DNA of 48,362 nucleotides from an uncultured Synechococcus sp. (GCA_937911865.1 CALDSK010000286.1:1-48362), one strand, 5' to 3'; shown: positions 16,265-24,749, counted from the first letter of the stretch. Made by a program: numbers and translations. The notes: generated by a model not told the origin, from the sequence alone.

Positions 16265-16715
16265 GTTGAGATAGGCTCGTGTTGAGATAAATGCCTGGAC
16301 TGAAACGTCGGTCACCTGCGTTTGGTGATTACCGAGCATCCAAAACAAATCATGAATGACTATCCCTATGTTTCGCAATGCCCTGGGGGGGCATTCCAGT
16401 TCATCTTCAGGTTCTTGTTATATTTCTCTATTTGCAAGCGCTAAATCGTAAGTAATACATGCACTGCATAAGAATGTTTACGTAAACCCTTATATCAATG
16501 AAAACCCTTTTACAGGGAGGTTCGCTATGCTAATAGCGCTTGTTAATTCAGCACTTCATTAGTTTTGGCAATCGCCCCAAAGCTGAAAAGTACTTTGATT
16601 GATCAGCGTTACTCAACTTCACTTAAATTATGCCAACGTAACAACAGTTGCCAGGCTTTAAAACTTCTCCATTCGCGGCTTGTAACAAGCTTTTCTTTAC
16701 CCCACGTATGATTCA
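16265..16715. promoter_or_regulatory. Divergent control region between nik operon and inrS-like gene
   Basis: This 451-bp spacer holds no credible gene. It contains the G-tract palindrome at 16377-16395 and a perfect 12-bp palindrome GTTTACGTAAAC at 16476-16487. It must hold both divergent promoters. No cobalamin riboswitch-like structure is apparent. Confidence 0.65.
16377..16395. promoter_or_regulatory. Candidate CsoR/RcnR-family (InrS) operator
   Basis: AATGCCCTGGGGGGGCATT is a G tract framed by a perfect 7-bp inverted repeat (AATGCCC/GGGCATT). Operators of the RcnR/CsoR family typically have such a run of G flanked by A/T-containing inverted repeats. It lies about 110 bp upstream of the lipoprotein start and 320 bp from the InrS-like gene. 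Assignment to that regulator is inference from proximity and pattern. Confidence 0.6.
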
Positions 16716-17195
16716 GTGAAGCCTTCTTCTCAAAAAGTATCCGATACCACTCTAGAAACGGCCAAATCCCTCTCTTGCTCAGAGAGTCAATCTCAAGAGA
16801 GTGATTCTTACTGGCAAGCCAAATCTTCACTCACAAAATCTTCACTCACCCAATCTTCACTTAGCGGTTCGAAGAAAAAGTCTGCTGAAAAGTCTTCTCA
16901 TCAGCATTTATCGCATACACATGAACATATCCACAGCGAAGAGTCTTTGCGCAAGATTGTTAACAGACTTTCTAGACTAGAAGGGCACATTCGTGGGATT
17001 AAAACAATGGTGAAAGAGAATCGAGCCTGTCCAGATGTGTTAGTTCAGGTAGCGGCTGTGCGCGGTGGGCTAGACAAGGTTGCTCGAATTATTTTAGATG
17101 AGCATTTAAGCCAGTGCATGACCAGAGCAGCCCGTGAAGGAGACATTGTCACTGAAATTGACGCGCTTAAGGCTGCACTCGATCGGTTTATCTAA
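16716..17195 (+). CDS. inrS: InrS-like nickel sensor (CsoR/RcnR family repressor)
   Basis: A 159-residue regulator; residues 72-159 are the CsoR/RcnR four-helix fold (SLRKIVNRLSRLEGHIRGIKTMVKENRACPDVLVQVAAVRGGLDKVARIIL). Metal-site residues fit the InrS spacing: C105, H130 and C134 stand 25 and 4 apart, as do Cys53, His78 and Cys82 of Synechocystis InrS. H73 takes the place of its His21. InrS binds Ni2+ tightly and then releases DNA. Unusual here is a roughly 60-residue Ser/Lys-rich N-terminal extension with a KSSLT repeat and a His-rich motif (HQHLSHTHEHIH). The start is a GTG at 16716; no later in-frame start precedes the domain. It is divergent from the nickel importer genes. Confidence 0.85.
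   Translation: MKPSSQKVSDTTLETAKSLSCSESQSQESDSYWQAKSSLTKSSLTQSSLSGSKKKSAEKSSHQHLSHTHEHIHSEESLRKIVNRLSRLEGHIRGIKTMVKENRACPDVLVQVAAVRGGLDKVARIILDEHLSQCMTRAAREGDIVTEIDALKAALDRFI
16821..16865 (+). repeat. 15-bp tandem repeat inside inrS-like gene
   Basis: Three copies of AAATCTTCACTCACa/c (16821-16835, 16836-16850, 16851-16865, the last diverged) encode KSSLT-KSSLT-QSSLS in the N-terminal extension. The period is a multiple of three, so copy-number change would keep the frame. Confidence 0.85.
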
Positions 17196-17512
17196 TAAAG
17201 ATTGTTTCCTTAAGGCTTTTCTCCTGTGGTTTGCCGATTAAATTTCGTGACTTGACCAGTTATTACACCAAATTAGTACAACAGGCATAGCACTCCTCAA
17301 AAGCACTCCTCAAAAGCACTGCTTAAATAGCCTGTTAAATAACCGGCATTTGCACTTCAACAACAGACTCAGATTGAGAGGCTTCTCTACAAGCTAGTGA
17401 GCGTCCTGTATTGAAGCTGCCATCAGCTAGGCGCATATGTACATTAGAATTTTTATGGATATAGTGCTCTACATGGTGCTCTATTAATCTCTGGGGTTTT
17501 CGACTTACCTTT
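17196..17512. other. Intergenic gap with 13-bp tandem repeats
   Basis: AGCACTCCTCAAA occurs at 17289-17301 and 17302-17314, with a diverged third copy at 17315-17327. The block is framed by AACAGGC (17280-17286) and its inverse GCCTGTT (17330-17336), so it could form a hairpin with the repeats in the loop. Part of the gap (17335-17500) also has a weak minus-strand reading frame, which I do not accept as a gene. The FAD monooxygenase promoter must lie here. Confidence 0.55.
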
Positions 17513-18805
17513 ATGAAACATATTGCGATCGCAGGTGCCGGACCCGCTGGCGTAGCCACTGCTCTTTTGCTCGCTCAGCAGGGATTAAAGGTCACACTGC
17601 TAGAGCAAGAAACGGAATTCGATCGGGTGTTTCGAGGCGATGGCTTAATGCCTTCTGGGCTAGCAGCCGTGTATGAGATGGGTTTGAAGGAGGCGTTTGC
17701 CAAGGAGGTTCCCTCGCGTCAGCTGGATGCGTGGGATTTTTATGTGGGCGGCGAACGGCGCATGCGGGTCATAGAGCCTGAAGAGAATGGGCTAGCGACT
17801 CAGATTATGGATCAGGGCGCGTTGCTCAAAGCGATGGTGGAAAAAGCTGAGAAGTTTTCTAACTTTGAATTTTGCCTGGGATGGCAAGGGGTAGAGCTAC
17901 TGCGCGATCGCAGAACAAATTCAGTCATTGGCTTACGGGCAAAATCGAAAGGAGTCTACGGTGGTCAAAGCCGAGATGTATTGGCCGACGCGGTGATTGC
18001 CGCTGACGGTCGCTATTCTCGTCTGCGGAAGCTCGCTGGCTTAGACCTGAAAGAATCCAATGCTCAGTTTGACGTGCTGTGGTTCAAGCTGCCTTCACCT
18101 GCGGCTTTGATGAAAGAAACGCCGTTTGTTGCTTGCCTACAGCCCGATAGGCAGTTTGCGTTTTATCCCTCCTGGGATGGACGGCTACAGATTGGGTGGA
18201 TTGTGAAGAAAAAATCGAAAGGCAGATCAAAGCTCAAGCAGTCAAAAAACAGTTCGCCAGCGACCCAAAAGAGAGGCTGGAAAGAACGTGATTGGAAAGA
18301 ACGAGACTGGGTTGAAGAATTTGCTCAGGCACTGCCTCCAAAGCTAGCTAGCCATTTTCGGTCTCATCGCGCAGAGCTAGAGGGACCAATTTTTTTGGAC
18401 GTGAAAGTGGGTGTGTGCGATCGCTGGTCGCTGCCCGGCCTTTTGCTGATTGGCGATGCCGCTCACCCGATGGCCCCCAACCGAGCCCAGGGGATCAATA
18501 TGGCTTTGCGCGACGCGATTGTTGTTGCTAACTACATGAAAAATGTAGACAACCGCAACGGCCCGGTGCCCTACGAGGTCTTTCAGCAGATCCAGGCGGA
18601 GCGTCAGCCGGAAGTAGACGCTGTGCAAAAAATGCAGCTGGCCGAATGGAAAAAGGTGGAGTTTATATCAAAACCGGGGCTGCCCTATCAAGGGTTTAAG
18701 GCGATCGCATCCACATTCGGTCGCTTTCGGTTTGCACAAAACATCTGGCTGCATGAGCAAAAGGGACTACGTGAGGGGATTTTGCCCGTAAAGCTCAACG
18801 TCTAA
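17513..18805 (+). CDS. FAD-dependent monooxygenase (UbiH/aromatic hydroxylase type)
   Basis: A 430-residue flavoprotein of the class A monooxygenase family. The dinucleotide-binding GAGPAGVATALLLAQQGLKVTLLEQ is at the N-terminus. FRGDGLMPSGLAAV follows, with the DG-type motif around AVIAADGRYSRLR (about residue 160). The second FAD motif is GDAAHPMAPNRAQGINMALRDA near residue 320. These enzymes hydroxylate aromatic or isoprenoid substrates with NAD(P)H and O2. The substrate is not evident. A Lys-rich insertion with a WKERDWKERDW repeat lies near residue 250. It is likely a single-gene unit. Halogenase or geranylgeranyl-reductase relatives are less likely. Confidence 0.88.
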   Translation: MKHIAIAGAGPAGVATALLLAQQGLKVTLLEQETEFDRVFRGDGLMPSGLAAVYEMGLKEAFAKEVPSRQLDAWDFYVGGERRMRVIEPEENGLATQIMDQGALLKAMVEKAEKFSNFEFCLGWQGVELLRDRRTNSVIGLRAKSKGVYGGQSRDVLADAVIAADGRYSRLRKLAGLDLKESNAQFDVLWFKLPSPAALMKETPFVACLQPDRQFAFYPSWDGRLQIGWIVKKKSKGRSKLKQSKNSSPATQKRGWKERDWKERDWVEEFAQALPPKLASHFRSHRAELEGPIFLDVKVGVCDRWSLPGLLLIGDAAHPMAPNRAQGINMALRDAIVVANYMKNVDNRNGPVPYEVFQQIQAERQPEVDAVQKMQLAEWKKVEFISKPGLPYQGFKAIASTFGRFRFAQNIWLHEQKGLREGILPVKLNV

Positions 18806-19040
18806 AGTCAAACCCTGAGTCAATATCCAAAGATAATCAACATCAGACAAATTTGAGCTGCAATGCGCTCGAATGCGAAGGGGTTTGCTATCGTGAACTG
18901 AGTCACGACTAAACTAACCGGTTTAGTTTCTTGTGCCCTCAGAACGCTCATGGGCTGAGCGCGCTCACTGGGGCTGTAAATCTTGGTAGTAGATAGTTAG
19001 CGAATGGCCACTGGCAAATTCTGTGGCCGCTTCCCTCAGA

Positions 19041-21035
19041 ATGCTTATGATTTCTTTTATTTCTCGCTTCTTAAAGGCTCGGACAGAAAAGGCTCAGATA
19101 AAAAAGGCTCGGACAAATAGCTATTTCAACACGTTTGCATCAAAAAGCCTTGCATCAAAAAGCCTTTCGGCTACAGGTGTACGCAAGGTTCGTAGAACTG
19201 GATTAATCGGCGGCTTTTGTCTGGGCTTGCTATGGCCGATAGTACAGGCAGCGCCTGCAAAAGCCGCTGAAAGGGTGACACTGACTTATGGCTTTGCCGA
19301 GATTTCAACGACGGTGGAGGCACTAAAGCAGTATGCCGAGACCGGGGAAGTCGATAGAACGCTCAGGCCCTATCTGCGTTTCTTGAATGACGCTCAGCAG
19401 GATCAGTTCCGTCAAACCCTGCAAGTGCGCTCAGACACTAGCGCTGTGCAGATCTCGCAGTTTTTATACTCTGCGATTGGTGAAAATATTTTGCGCTCTA
19501 TCGGTGGGATCATTCAAACTCAAGGCCGCAGAGATGGTGCTAAAGGCTTAAGAGGCGCGATTGTATTGGCAGCGGCTGAACCTGAAGGGCTGTCTTTGCT
19601 GGGCGTGTTAGAGCAGTTTCCGACAGACAATGTGCTGATCGATTCGCAAGAGGCGTTTCGAGTATTTGGCTCATTTACACAGCTGGTGCAAGATACTGAG
19701 CGGGCGATCGCAGCCATTTCTAGCCAGAGCGAACCGCCTTCGCTGTTTGTCTCTGGGGTGCCCGCTTTAGATGCGCTCTCACAGCCCGGGCCCTACGCGG
19801 TTACGGTGCAGTCACTGTCAGTTGTCGATCGTGAGCGCGATCGCACGCTACCAACCGACCTGTATCTACCCACCGACGCACCGCCTGCTGGCATCATTGC
19901 CCTTTCTCATGGTTTGGCGGGCGATCGCAAAGGATTTGCAGCCGTATCAGAGCACCTGGCCAGCTATGGCTATGCGGTAGCAGCGTTAGACCATCCAGGC
20001 AGTAATACAGAGCAGCTTTATTCTCTATTGCGTGGAACTGAGCAAGAGGTCGCCGACCCGAGTGAGTTTAGCGATCGCCCCAAAGACGTTTCCTTTTTAC
20101 TCGACGAACTCACTCGGTTAAATGAAGGAAACGGAGCACTGGCAGGCAAGCTCGATCCCTCTCGGGTCGGCATCATTGGTCACTCCTTTGGCGGCTACAC
20201 GGCGCTTGCCCTATCTGGAGCCAAGCTCGATTTCGATACGCTACAAGCCAACTGCGAGTCCGATGCTTTCATCTTCAATGGTGCTAACCCCTCCATGCTG
20301 CTGCAATGCACCGCGCTGCTAGAGCCAGCCCAGTTCAACGAAGATCTGCGCGACGAGCGAATTCAGGCGGTAATTGCTCTCAATCCTGTTACCAGCAGCC
20401 TGTTTGGGCCAGAAGGCTTTGCCGAAATCTCCATTCCTAGCCTGATCGTAGCGGGAACTAGCGATCCGGTTGCGCCGGCACTTTTAGAGCAAATTCGTCC
20501 CTTTACCTGGCTCAACGAGGCAGACGTCACACCAGAGACAGCCGAAGAGACCGAAACAACAGAAGAGACCGAAACTAACGACGAGACCGACGCTAGCGAC
20601 GAGACAAAGGCCAACCCAGAAAGCGAGCCTGCTGCCGACCACTATCTCGCACTCATACAAGGTGGATCTCATCTCTACGATCCGCCAGAGGTAGAAGGTG
20701 CCGACAGAATCGCGCTAGCAGACCAGCTGGTGAATGCAGATACACAGCTGGCCTACACCTATCTCAAAGCGATGAGTATTGGGTTTATGCAGGCTGAGAT
20801 CGACCAAAATGCAGAATATCAAGCCGCCTTAGATGCCGCCGCGGTGATTCAAATTGGTCAGCAGCCCCTACCGCTTTACCTGGTCACTACCCTGACTGAA
20901 GCAATGCTGAATCCGCCACCCGCACCGCCCACACCTGAGGTTGAGCCGGACCCAGCGCTAGAACAGCCACCCGCTAACGAAGCCCCTCCGGGTGAGACGA
21001 CACCTAGCATTGCTCCAGATGAAGCGTCAGAATAG
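19041..21035 (+). CDS. Exported alpha/beta hydrolase with N-terminal DUF1400
   Basis: The protein has about 664 residues. The N-terminal DUF1400 domain (from about residue 75: VTLTYGFAEISTTVEALKQYAETGEV) is typical of cyanobacterial exported hydrolases. An alpha/beta-hydrolase domain follows: oxyanion-region SHGLAGDRKGF, nucleophile Ser in GHSFGG, an acid in AGTSDPVAP, and a His in QGGSHLYD. An acidic Glu/Thr repeat (ETETTEETETNDETD) separates the acid from the His, and a Pro-rich tail ends the protein. A hydrophobic stretch at about 45-68 (LIGGFCLGLLWPIVQAAPAKA) can act as a signal peptide after a long basic lead-in with repeated KAR units. The start is uncertain: GTG 19023 and ATG 19041 or 19047 are all possible. 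The substrate, an ester or lipid, is unknown. Confidence 0.85.
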   Translation: MLMISFISRFLKARTEKAQIKKARTNSYFNTFASKSLASKSLSATGVRKVRRTGLIGGFCLGLLWPIVQAAPAKAAERVTLTYGFAEISTTVEALKQYAETGEVDRTLRPYLRFLNDAQQDQFRQTLQVRSDTSAVQISQFLYSAIGENILRSIGGIIQTQGRRDGAKGLRGAIVLAAAEPEGLSLLGVLEQFPTDNVLIDSQEAFRVFGSFTQLVQDTERAIAAISSQSEPPSLFVSGVPALDALSQPGPYAVTVQSLSVVDRERDRTLPTDLYLPTDAPPAGIIALSHGLAGDRKGFAAVSEHLASYGYAVAALDHPGSNTEQLYSLLRGTEQEVADPSEFSDRPKDVSFLLDELTRLNEGNGALAGKLDPSRVGIIGHSFGGYTALALSGAKLDFDTLQANCESDAFIFNGANPSMLLQCTALLEPAQFNEDLRDERIQAVIALNPVTSSLFGPEGFAEISIPSLIVAGTSDPVAPALLEQIRPFTWLNEADVTPETAEETETTEETETNDETDASDETKANPESEPAADHYLALIQGGSHLYDPPEVEGADRIALADQLVNADTQLAYTYLKAMSIGFMQAEIDQNAEYQAALDAAAVIQIGQQPLPLYLVTTLTEAMLNPPPAPPTPEVEPDPALEQPPANEAPPGETTPSIAPDEASE

Positions 21036-21068
21036 AATAATCTGGCTTAATTTGATTCCTTCAGTTCT

Positions 21069-21422
21069 ATGAGTTTGAACGTTTACGGTATTCCTAACTG
21101 CGGCACCTGCAAAAAGGCCTTCGCCTGGCTCGAAGAGAAGGGCGTTGACTATACCTTTATCAACACAAAAGAGAATCCGCCCACTCAGGCAATGATTGAA
21201 AAATGGGTTGAAGAACTGACTGCCCGTCCCATGCGCAATACCTCTGGGCTCTCTTACCGGGCGCTGGGTGAAGAAAAAAAGGAGTGGAGCGACGCGCAGT
21301 GGACGGAGGCCTTTGCCAAAGATGCGATGCTGCTCAAGCGCCCCCTATTTGAAAAGGGCGGCAAGGCTGTGATGGTAGGCTTCCGGGCCAAAGAAGATGT
21401 GAAAGAAGCGACGCTGCTGTAG
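21069..21422 (+). CDS. ArsC/Spx-family thioredoxin-fold protein (YffB-like)
   Basis: A 117-residue protein of the ArsC/Spx/YffB superfamily: LNVYGIPNCGTCKKAFAWLEEKGVDY with a CGTC redox motif near the N-terminus, then ARPMRNTSGLSYRALG and the cis-Pro region LLKRPLFEKGGKAVMVGF. Members include arsenate reductases, Spx regulators and uncharacterised YffB proteins. The motif matches the Spx/YffB side better than the classic arsenate reductases. No ars genes are nearby. The stop (TAG 21420-21422) directly abuts the ATG of the next gene, so the two are probably cotranscribed and translationally coupled. Confidence 0.88.
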   Translation: MSLNVYGIPNCGTCKKAFAWLEEKGVDYTFINTKENPPTQAMIEKWVEELTARPMRNTSGLSYRALGEEKKEWSDAQWTEAFAKDAMLLKRPLFEKGGKAVMVGFRAKEDVKEATLL

Positions 21423-22985
21423 ATGGTTTCTTTCGAATCAACCGACGTCATTATCATCGGGAGCGGTATTGGTGGCCTTTGCTGCGCAGCACTGCTGGCT
21501 CACTATGGCCTGCATGTCACCGTTTGCGAAAGCCATCAGCTTTTGGGCGGTGCTGCTCATGGCTTTAGCCGAGAGGGTCACCACTTCGACTCTGGCCCAT
21601 CCTTGTATTCAGGAATGTCTTACAGCCCATCGCCAAATCCACTGCGCCAGGTGCTAGACATTATTGGCGAAGACTTGACCTGGGCGAACTACGACACTTG
21701 GGGCTGTCGCCTGCCAGAAGGTGACTTTGATACCACTGTAGGCGCTGACCAGTTTTGTGAGGTCTTGCAAAGGCTACGAGGACCAAAGGCTGTAGCCGAA
21801 TGGAGAGAGCTTCAGCGGGTGATGAAGCCGCTGGCGAGTGCGGCAGTAGCCCTACCGACCGCCGCCGTTCGCTTCGACTGGGGCGCGATAAAAACCGCTG
21901 CGCCCTTTGTGCCTAATCTGCTGAAGCAGTCAGCTAATACCCTCAAGCTCACGGGCCCTTTTAGCCGCATCATTGACAGCGTCATCACCGATCCGTTTGC
22001 TCGCAACTGGTTGGAAATGCTGTGTTTCTTGCTGTCTGGGCTGCCTGCTAGCGGCACCAGTACAGCAGAGGTAGCCTTTATGTTTGCCGACTGGTATCGC
22101 CCTGGGGTGCAGCTTGACTATCCCATGGGCGGCTCGGCTGCGCTCGTAGAGGCGCTGGTGCGGGGCATTACCAAGCACGGCGGCCAGATTAAGACAGGAG
22201 CGCATGTCGCCAAAGTGGAGGTCCACGAAGGCCGAGCGACTGGCGTTGTGCTACGTAACGGCACTGCGATCAAGGCGAGTAAAGCAGTTGTTTCTAATGC
22301 ATCTGTGTGGGACACCTTGAATTTGATTGAGCCAGCTGACCTCCCTCCAAAATTTGTAGAGAAGCGCCAGTCAATGCCACAGTGTGAAAGCTTTATGCAT
22401 TTGCATCTAGGAATTAACGCGGATGGGCTGCCGCCCGATTTGGCCTGTCACTACATCGTGGTAAATGATTGGGAAAAAGGAATTACGTCTGCGCAAAACC
22501 TGATTTTGGTCTCAATTCCTTCCGTGTTAGACCCGGCTTTAGCACCGCCTGGCAAGCATACAATCCATGTCTACACACCAGGCAATGAACCCTACGATCT
22601 GTGGGCGACCCTTGAGAGGGGAACGCCTGCATATAAGAAGCAGAAGGCACAACGAGCCGAGGTAATGTGGCAAGCGCTAGAGCGGGTGATTCCAGATATT
22701 CGCGATCGCACTACGCTCAATCTCACCGGTACGCCCCTTACCCACCAACATTACCTTCGCCGCCATCAGGGCACCTATGGCCCAGCTATCCGCGCCGGAG
22801 AATCGCTATTCCCTGGACCCAACACACCGATTAAAGGACTGTTTTGCTGCGGTGATTCAACTTTTCCAGGCATCGGCCTGCCTGCAGTTGCCGCTAGCGG
22901 CATGATTTGCGCTCACACGCTGGTACCCATACATCAACACAAGCAGACCATAGAAGCACTGTCTAAAGCATCAACTATGGTTTAA
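21423..22985 (+). CDS. CrtI/CrtISO-like FAD oxidoreductase
   Basis: A 520-residue flavoprotein of the phytoene desaturase/carotene isomerase family. It has the N-terminal ADP-binding motif VIIIGSGIGGLCCAALLAHYG and the RXGhhFDSGPSLYSG segment. MGGSAALVEALVRGI lies mid-protein (the substrate/FAD region) and GLFCCGDSTFPGIGLPAVAASG near the C-terminus, the classic carotenoid-oxidoreductase tail. Whether it acts on carotenoids (cis-trans isomerisation or desaturation) or another polyene cannot be decided from sequence; it is not a close match to my recollection of cyanobacterial CrtP or CrtH. It starts immediately after the ArsC/Spx-like gene with no gap, hinting at a redox-linked operon. Confidence 0.85.
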   Translation: MVSFESTDVIIIGSGIGGLCCAALLAHYGLHVTVCESHQLLGGAAHGFSREGHHFDSGPSLYSGMSYSPSPNPLRQVLDIIGEDLTWANYDTWGCRLPEGDFDTTVGADQFCEVLQRLRGPKAVAEWRELQRVMKPLASAAVALPTAAVRFDWGAIKTAAPFVPNLLKQSANTLKLTGPFSRIIDSVITDPFARNWLEMLCFLLSGLPASGTSTAEVAFMFADWYRPGVQLDYPMGGSAALVEALVRGITKHGGQIKTGAHVAKVEVHEGRATGVVLRNGTAIKASKAVVSNASVWDTLNLIEPADLPPKFVEKRQSMPQCESFMHLHLGINADGLPPDLACHYIVVNDWEKGITSAQNLILVSIPSVLDPALAPPGKHTIHVYTPGNEPYDLWATLERGTPAYKKQKAQRAEVMWQALERVIPDIRDRTTLNLTGTPLTHQHYLRRHQGTYGPAIRAGESLFPGPNTPIKGLFCCGDSTFPGIGLPAVAASGMICAHTLVPIHQHKQTIEALSKASTMV

Positions 22986-23134
22986 TAGCCACATGTACTG
23001 ACTTCTATCTAAGTATATGTACCCAAACTTTGACACTTAATTGCACCGGGGCAGGCTGCTGTGATCTTTGCAGCGCCTATTTATGGAGTCACTTATGCAA
23101 ACACCCGCTGTTAAATAAGTATTTCGCCGTAGTG

Positions 23135-23164
23135 TTGACATTTTTTGTCTACAAAAAATAATCT
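23135..23164 (+). promoter_or_regulatory. Candidate sigma70-type promoter with palindromic spacer
   Basis: TTGACA at 23135-23140 and TAATCT at 23159-23164 are 18 bp apart, upstream of the binding-protein gene at 23280. The spacer is almost entirely an 8+8 palindrome, TTTTTTGT-CT-ACAAAAAA (23141-23158). That would place an operator exactly between the two polymerase contacts. Confidence 0.55.
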
Positions 23165-23279
23165 AAAGCTCTACAATCCAACTTCTGCAATCTAGCTTCT
23201 GTAAGCTAGCTAACTCCTTCAACATCCCAGTCTCTCAAATATCACTCTAAGGGCTAAGGCTCTTAAATTTTTCGGCAGT

Positions 23280-24689
23280 ATGGCACAGGAAAATGACAGT
23301 CGGTTTGCTATTATTGCGACCCTATTAGCCTTCGGCCTAGTTGGTGGCATTTCCCTGCTGCTGTGGGCACTCACCGGCCGATTAGATCAGGCCGTTCAGC
23401 TCCAGTCGAACAGCGGCCTAGCTTTGGACGAGGCTTTACCTGAATCCGTAAAATCGAGGGTGAGCATGGGCGGCAAAACGCTGTTCGATACGGATTCTGA
23501 AGAGAAAGAAGAAGGCGTAGAGGCGATCGCACAGGGAAACTACGCCAACGCTATTACCGTTTTTAATACGGCACTTTCTGATAATCCTAACGATCCAGAA
23601 ACCTTTATCTATCGCAGCAACGCTCGGATTGGCGACGAAGCCGCGCTGGTGATTGCAGTCGTCGCACCCGCCGGTGACGCCAGCGCCATTGGGCTAGAAA
23701 TTTTGCGCGGTGCGGCTCAAGCACAAGACGACATTAACCGTAACGGCGGCATTGACGGCACACCGATTCGCTTGGTGCTAGTCAACGATGGAAACGATCC
23801 TGACACCGCTACAACCATTGCAGAAAATTTGATTGCCGACCCTCTAGTGTTAGGAGTTGTAGGGCACTACAGCAGCGATGTCACGCTAGCAACCGCGCCC
23901 ATTTACGCAGAAGGTGAGCTGGTAACCATCACACCCGTCAGCACCGCCGTAGACCTATCTGGCATTAGCCCCTATCTCTACCGCACGGTACCAACCGACA
24001 GCTTTGCGGCGGCGGCGCTCTCTGCCTATATGCTCTACTACCGAGAAGATCGCAACGTCTCTGTTTTCTACGATTCAGCCAGTGAGCCTAGCAGCTCTCT
24101 CAAAGAAGAGTTCAACAGCTTTGTGAGCGCCTGGGGCGGCGACGTGATGGAAGAATACGACATGTCAGATGATTTTTCTGCCAATGATGCGGTGGCCGAA
24201 GATGACGCCGATATATTGATGCTGGCCGCAAGCCCCGATACGTTAGAGGCGGCAGCTGAAGTTATCCAGGCCAATAACAACACTCGGCCTATCTTGGGTG
24301 GCGATGAAATTTACAACCGGTATATTTTAGAAGAGACTGGCAGCGACGCGCAGGCGTTAACCGTTGCGGTGCCCTGGCATTTGCTGGCACGTGATACCGA
24401 CGCTGATTTTGTGGAAAGCTCTCGCGACCTGTGGAAAGGCGATGTGAGCTGGCGCACAGCAACGGCCTATGACGCAGTGGTGGCGATCGCCACTGGCCTC
24501 GCCGAAGACGCCAGCCGTGAAGGGCTCAAAACCGCTCTAGACGACAGCAACTTTACGGTAGAGAGCGCCACCGGACCGATCAACTTTCTGCCATCAGGCG
24601 ACCGGCGTCAGGTAGATCGCCTTGTACAGGTAGAAGCGGGTACACGCTCAGGCACGGGCTATGACTTTGTACCCTTCACACTCGATTGA
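23280..24689 (+). CDS. Membrane-anchored branched-chain amino acid ABC-type binding protein
   Basis: A 469-residue protein. A single N-terminal transmembrane helix (about 9-31, FAIIATLLAFGLVGGISLLLWAL) anchors it; no lipobox is seen. Residues about 80-110 look like one TPR (EAIAQGNYANAITVFNTALSDNPNDPETFIYRSNAR). The rest is a type-1 periplasmic binding fold of the LivJ class: IAVVAPAGDASAIGLEILRGAAQAQDDINRNGGIDGTPIRLVLVNDGNDP, and VVGHYSSDVTLATAPIYAEG. No permease or ATPase genes are adjacent. It may therefore serve as a ligand sensor or scaffold rather than a transporter subunit; that is inference. The combination of anchor, TPR and binding domain recalls N-terminal parts of cyanobacterial sensory proteins. 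Confidence 0.87.
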   Translation: MAQENDSRFAIIATLLAFGLVGGISLLLWALTGRLDQAVQLQSNSGLALDEALPESVKSRVSMGGKTLFDTDSEEKEEGVEAIAQGNYANAITVFNTALSDNPNDPETFIYRSNARIGDEAALVIAVVAPAGDASAIGLEILRGAAQAQDDINRNGGIDGTPIRLVLVNDGNDPDTATTIAENLIADPLVLGVVGHYSSDVTLATAPIYAEGELVTITPVSTAVDLSGISPYLYRTVPTDSFAAAALSAYMLYYREDRNVSVFYDSASEPSSSLKEEFNSFVSAWGGDVMEEYDMSDDFSANDAVAEDDADILMLAASPDTLEAAAEVIQANNNTRPILGGDEIYNRYILEETGSDAQALTVAVPWHLLARDTDADFVESSRDLWKGDVSWRTATAYDAVVAIATGLAEDASREGLKTALDDSNFTVESATGPINFLPSGDRRQVDRLVQVEAGTRSGTGYDFVPFTLD

Positions 24690-24692
24690 GTC

Positions 24693-24749
24693 TTCACGCC
24701 AATTGACTTCACGCCAGTTGACTTTACGCCAATTGACTTTACGCCAATT
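24693..24749. repeat. 15-bp tandem repeat, four copies
   Basis: Units TTCACGCCAATTGAC, TTCACGCCAGTTGAC, TTTACGCCAATTGAC and TTTACGCCAATT lie head to tail, directly after the stop of the binding-protein gene. They are noncoding and differ at one or two bases. Confidence 0.92.

Noticed and set aside
16265..16715. Cobalamin riboswitch upstream of the nickel/cobalt importer
   Set aside because: No B12-box-like sequence or suitable stem series could be seen; the G-tract palindrome explains control better.
16609..16830. Minus-strand frame of 73 codons before and inside the sensor gene
   Set aside because: It overlaps the 5' part of the better-supported regulator and shows no protein-like pattern.
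24693..24749. Possible CRISPR array
   Set aside because: The units are head-to-tail without spacers and only 15 bp, and no cas gene is near.
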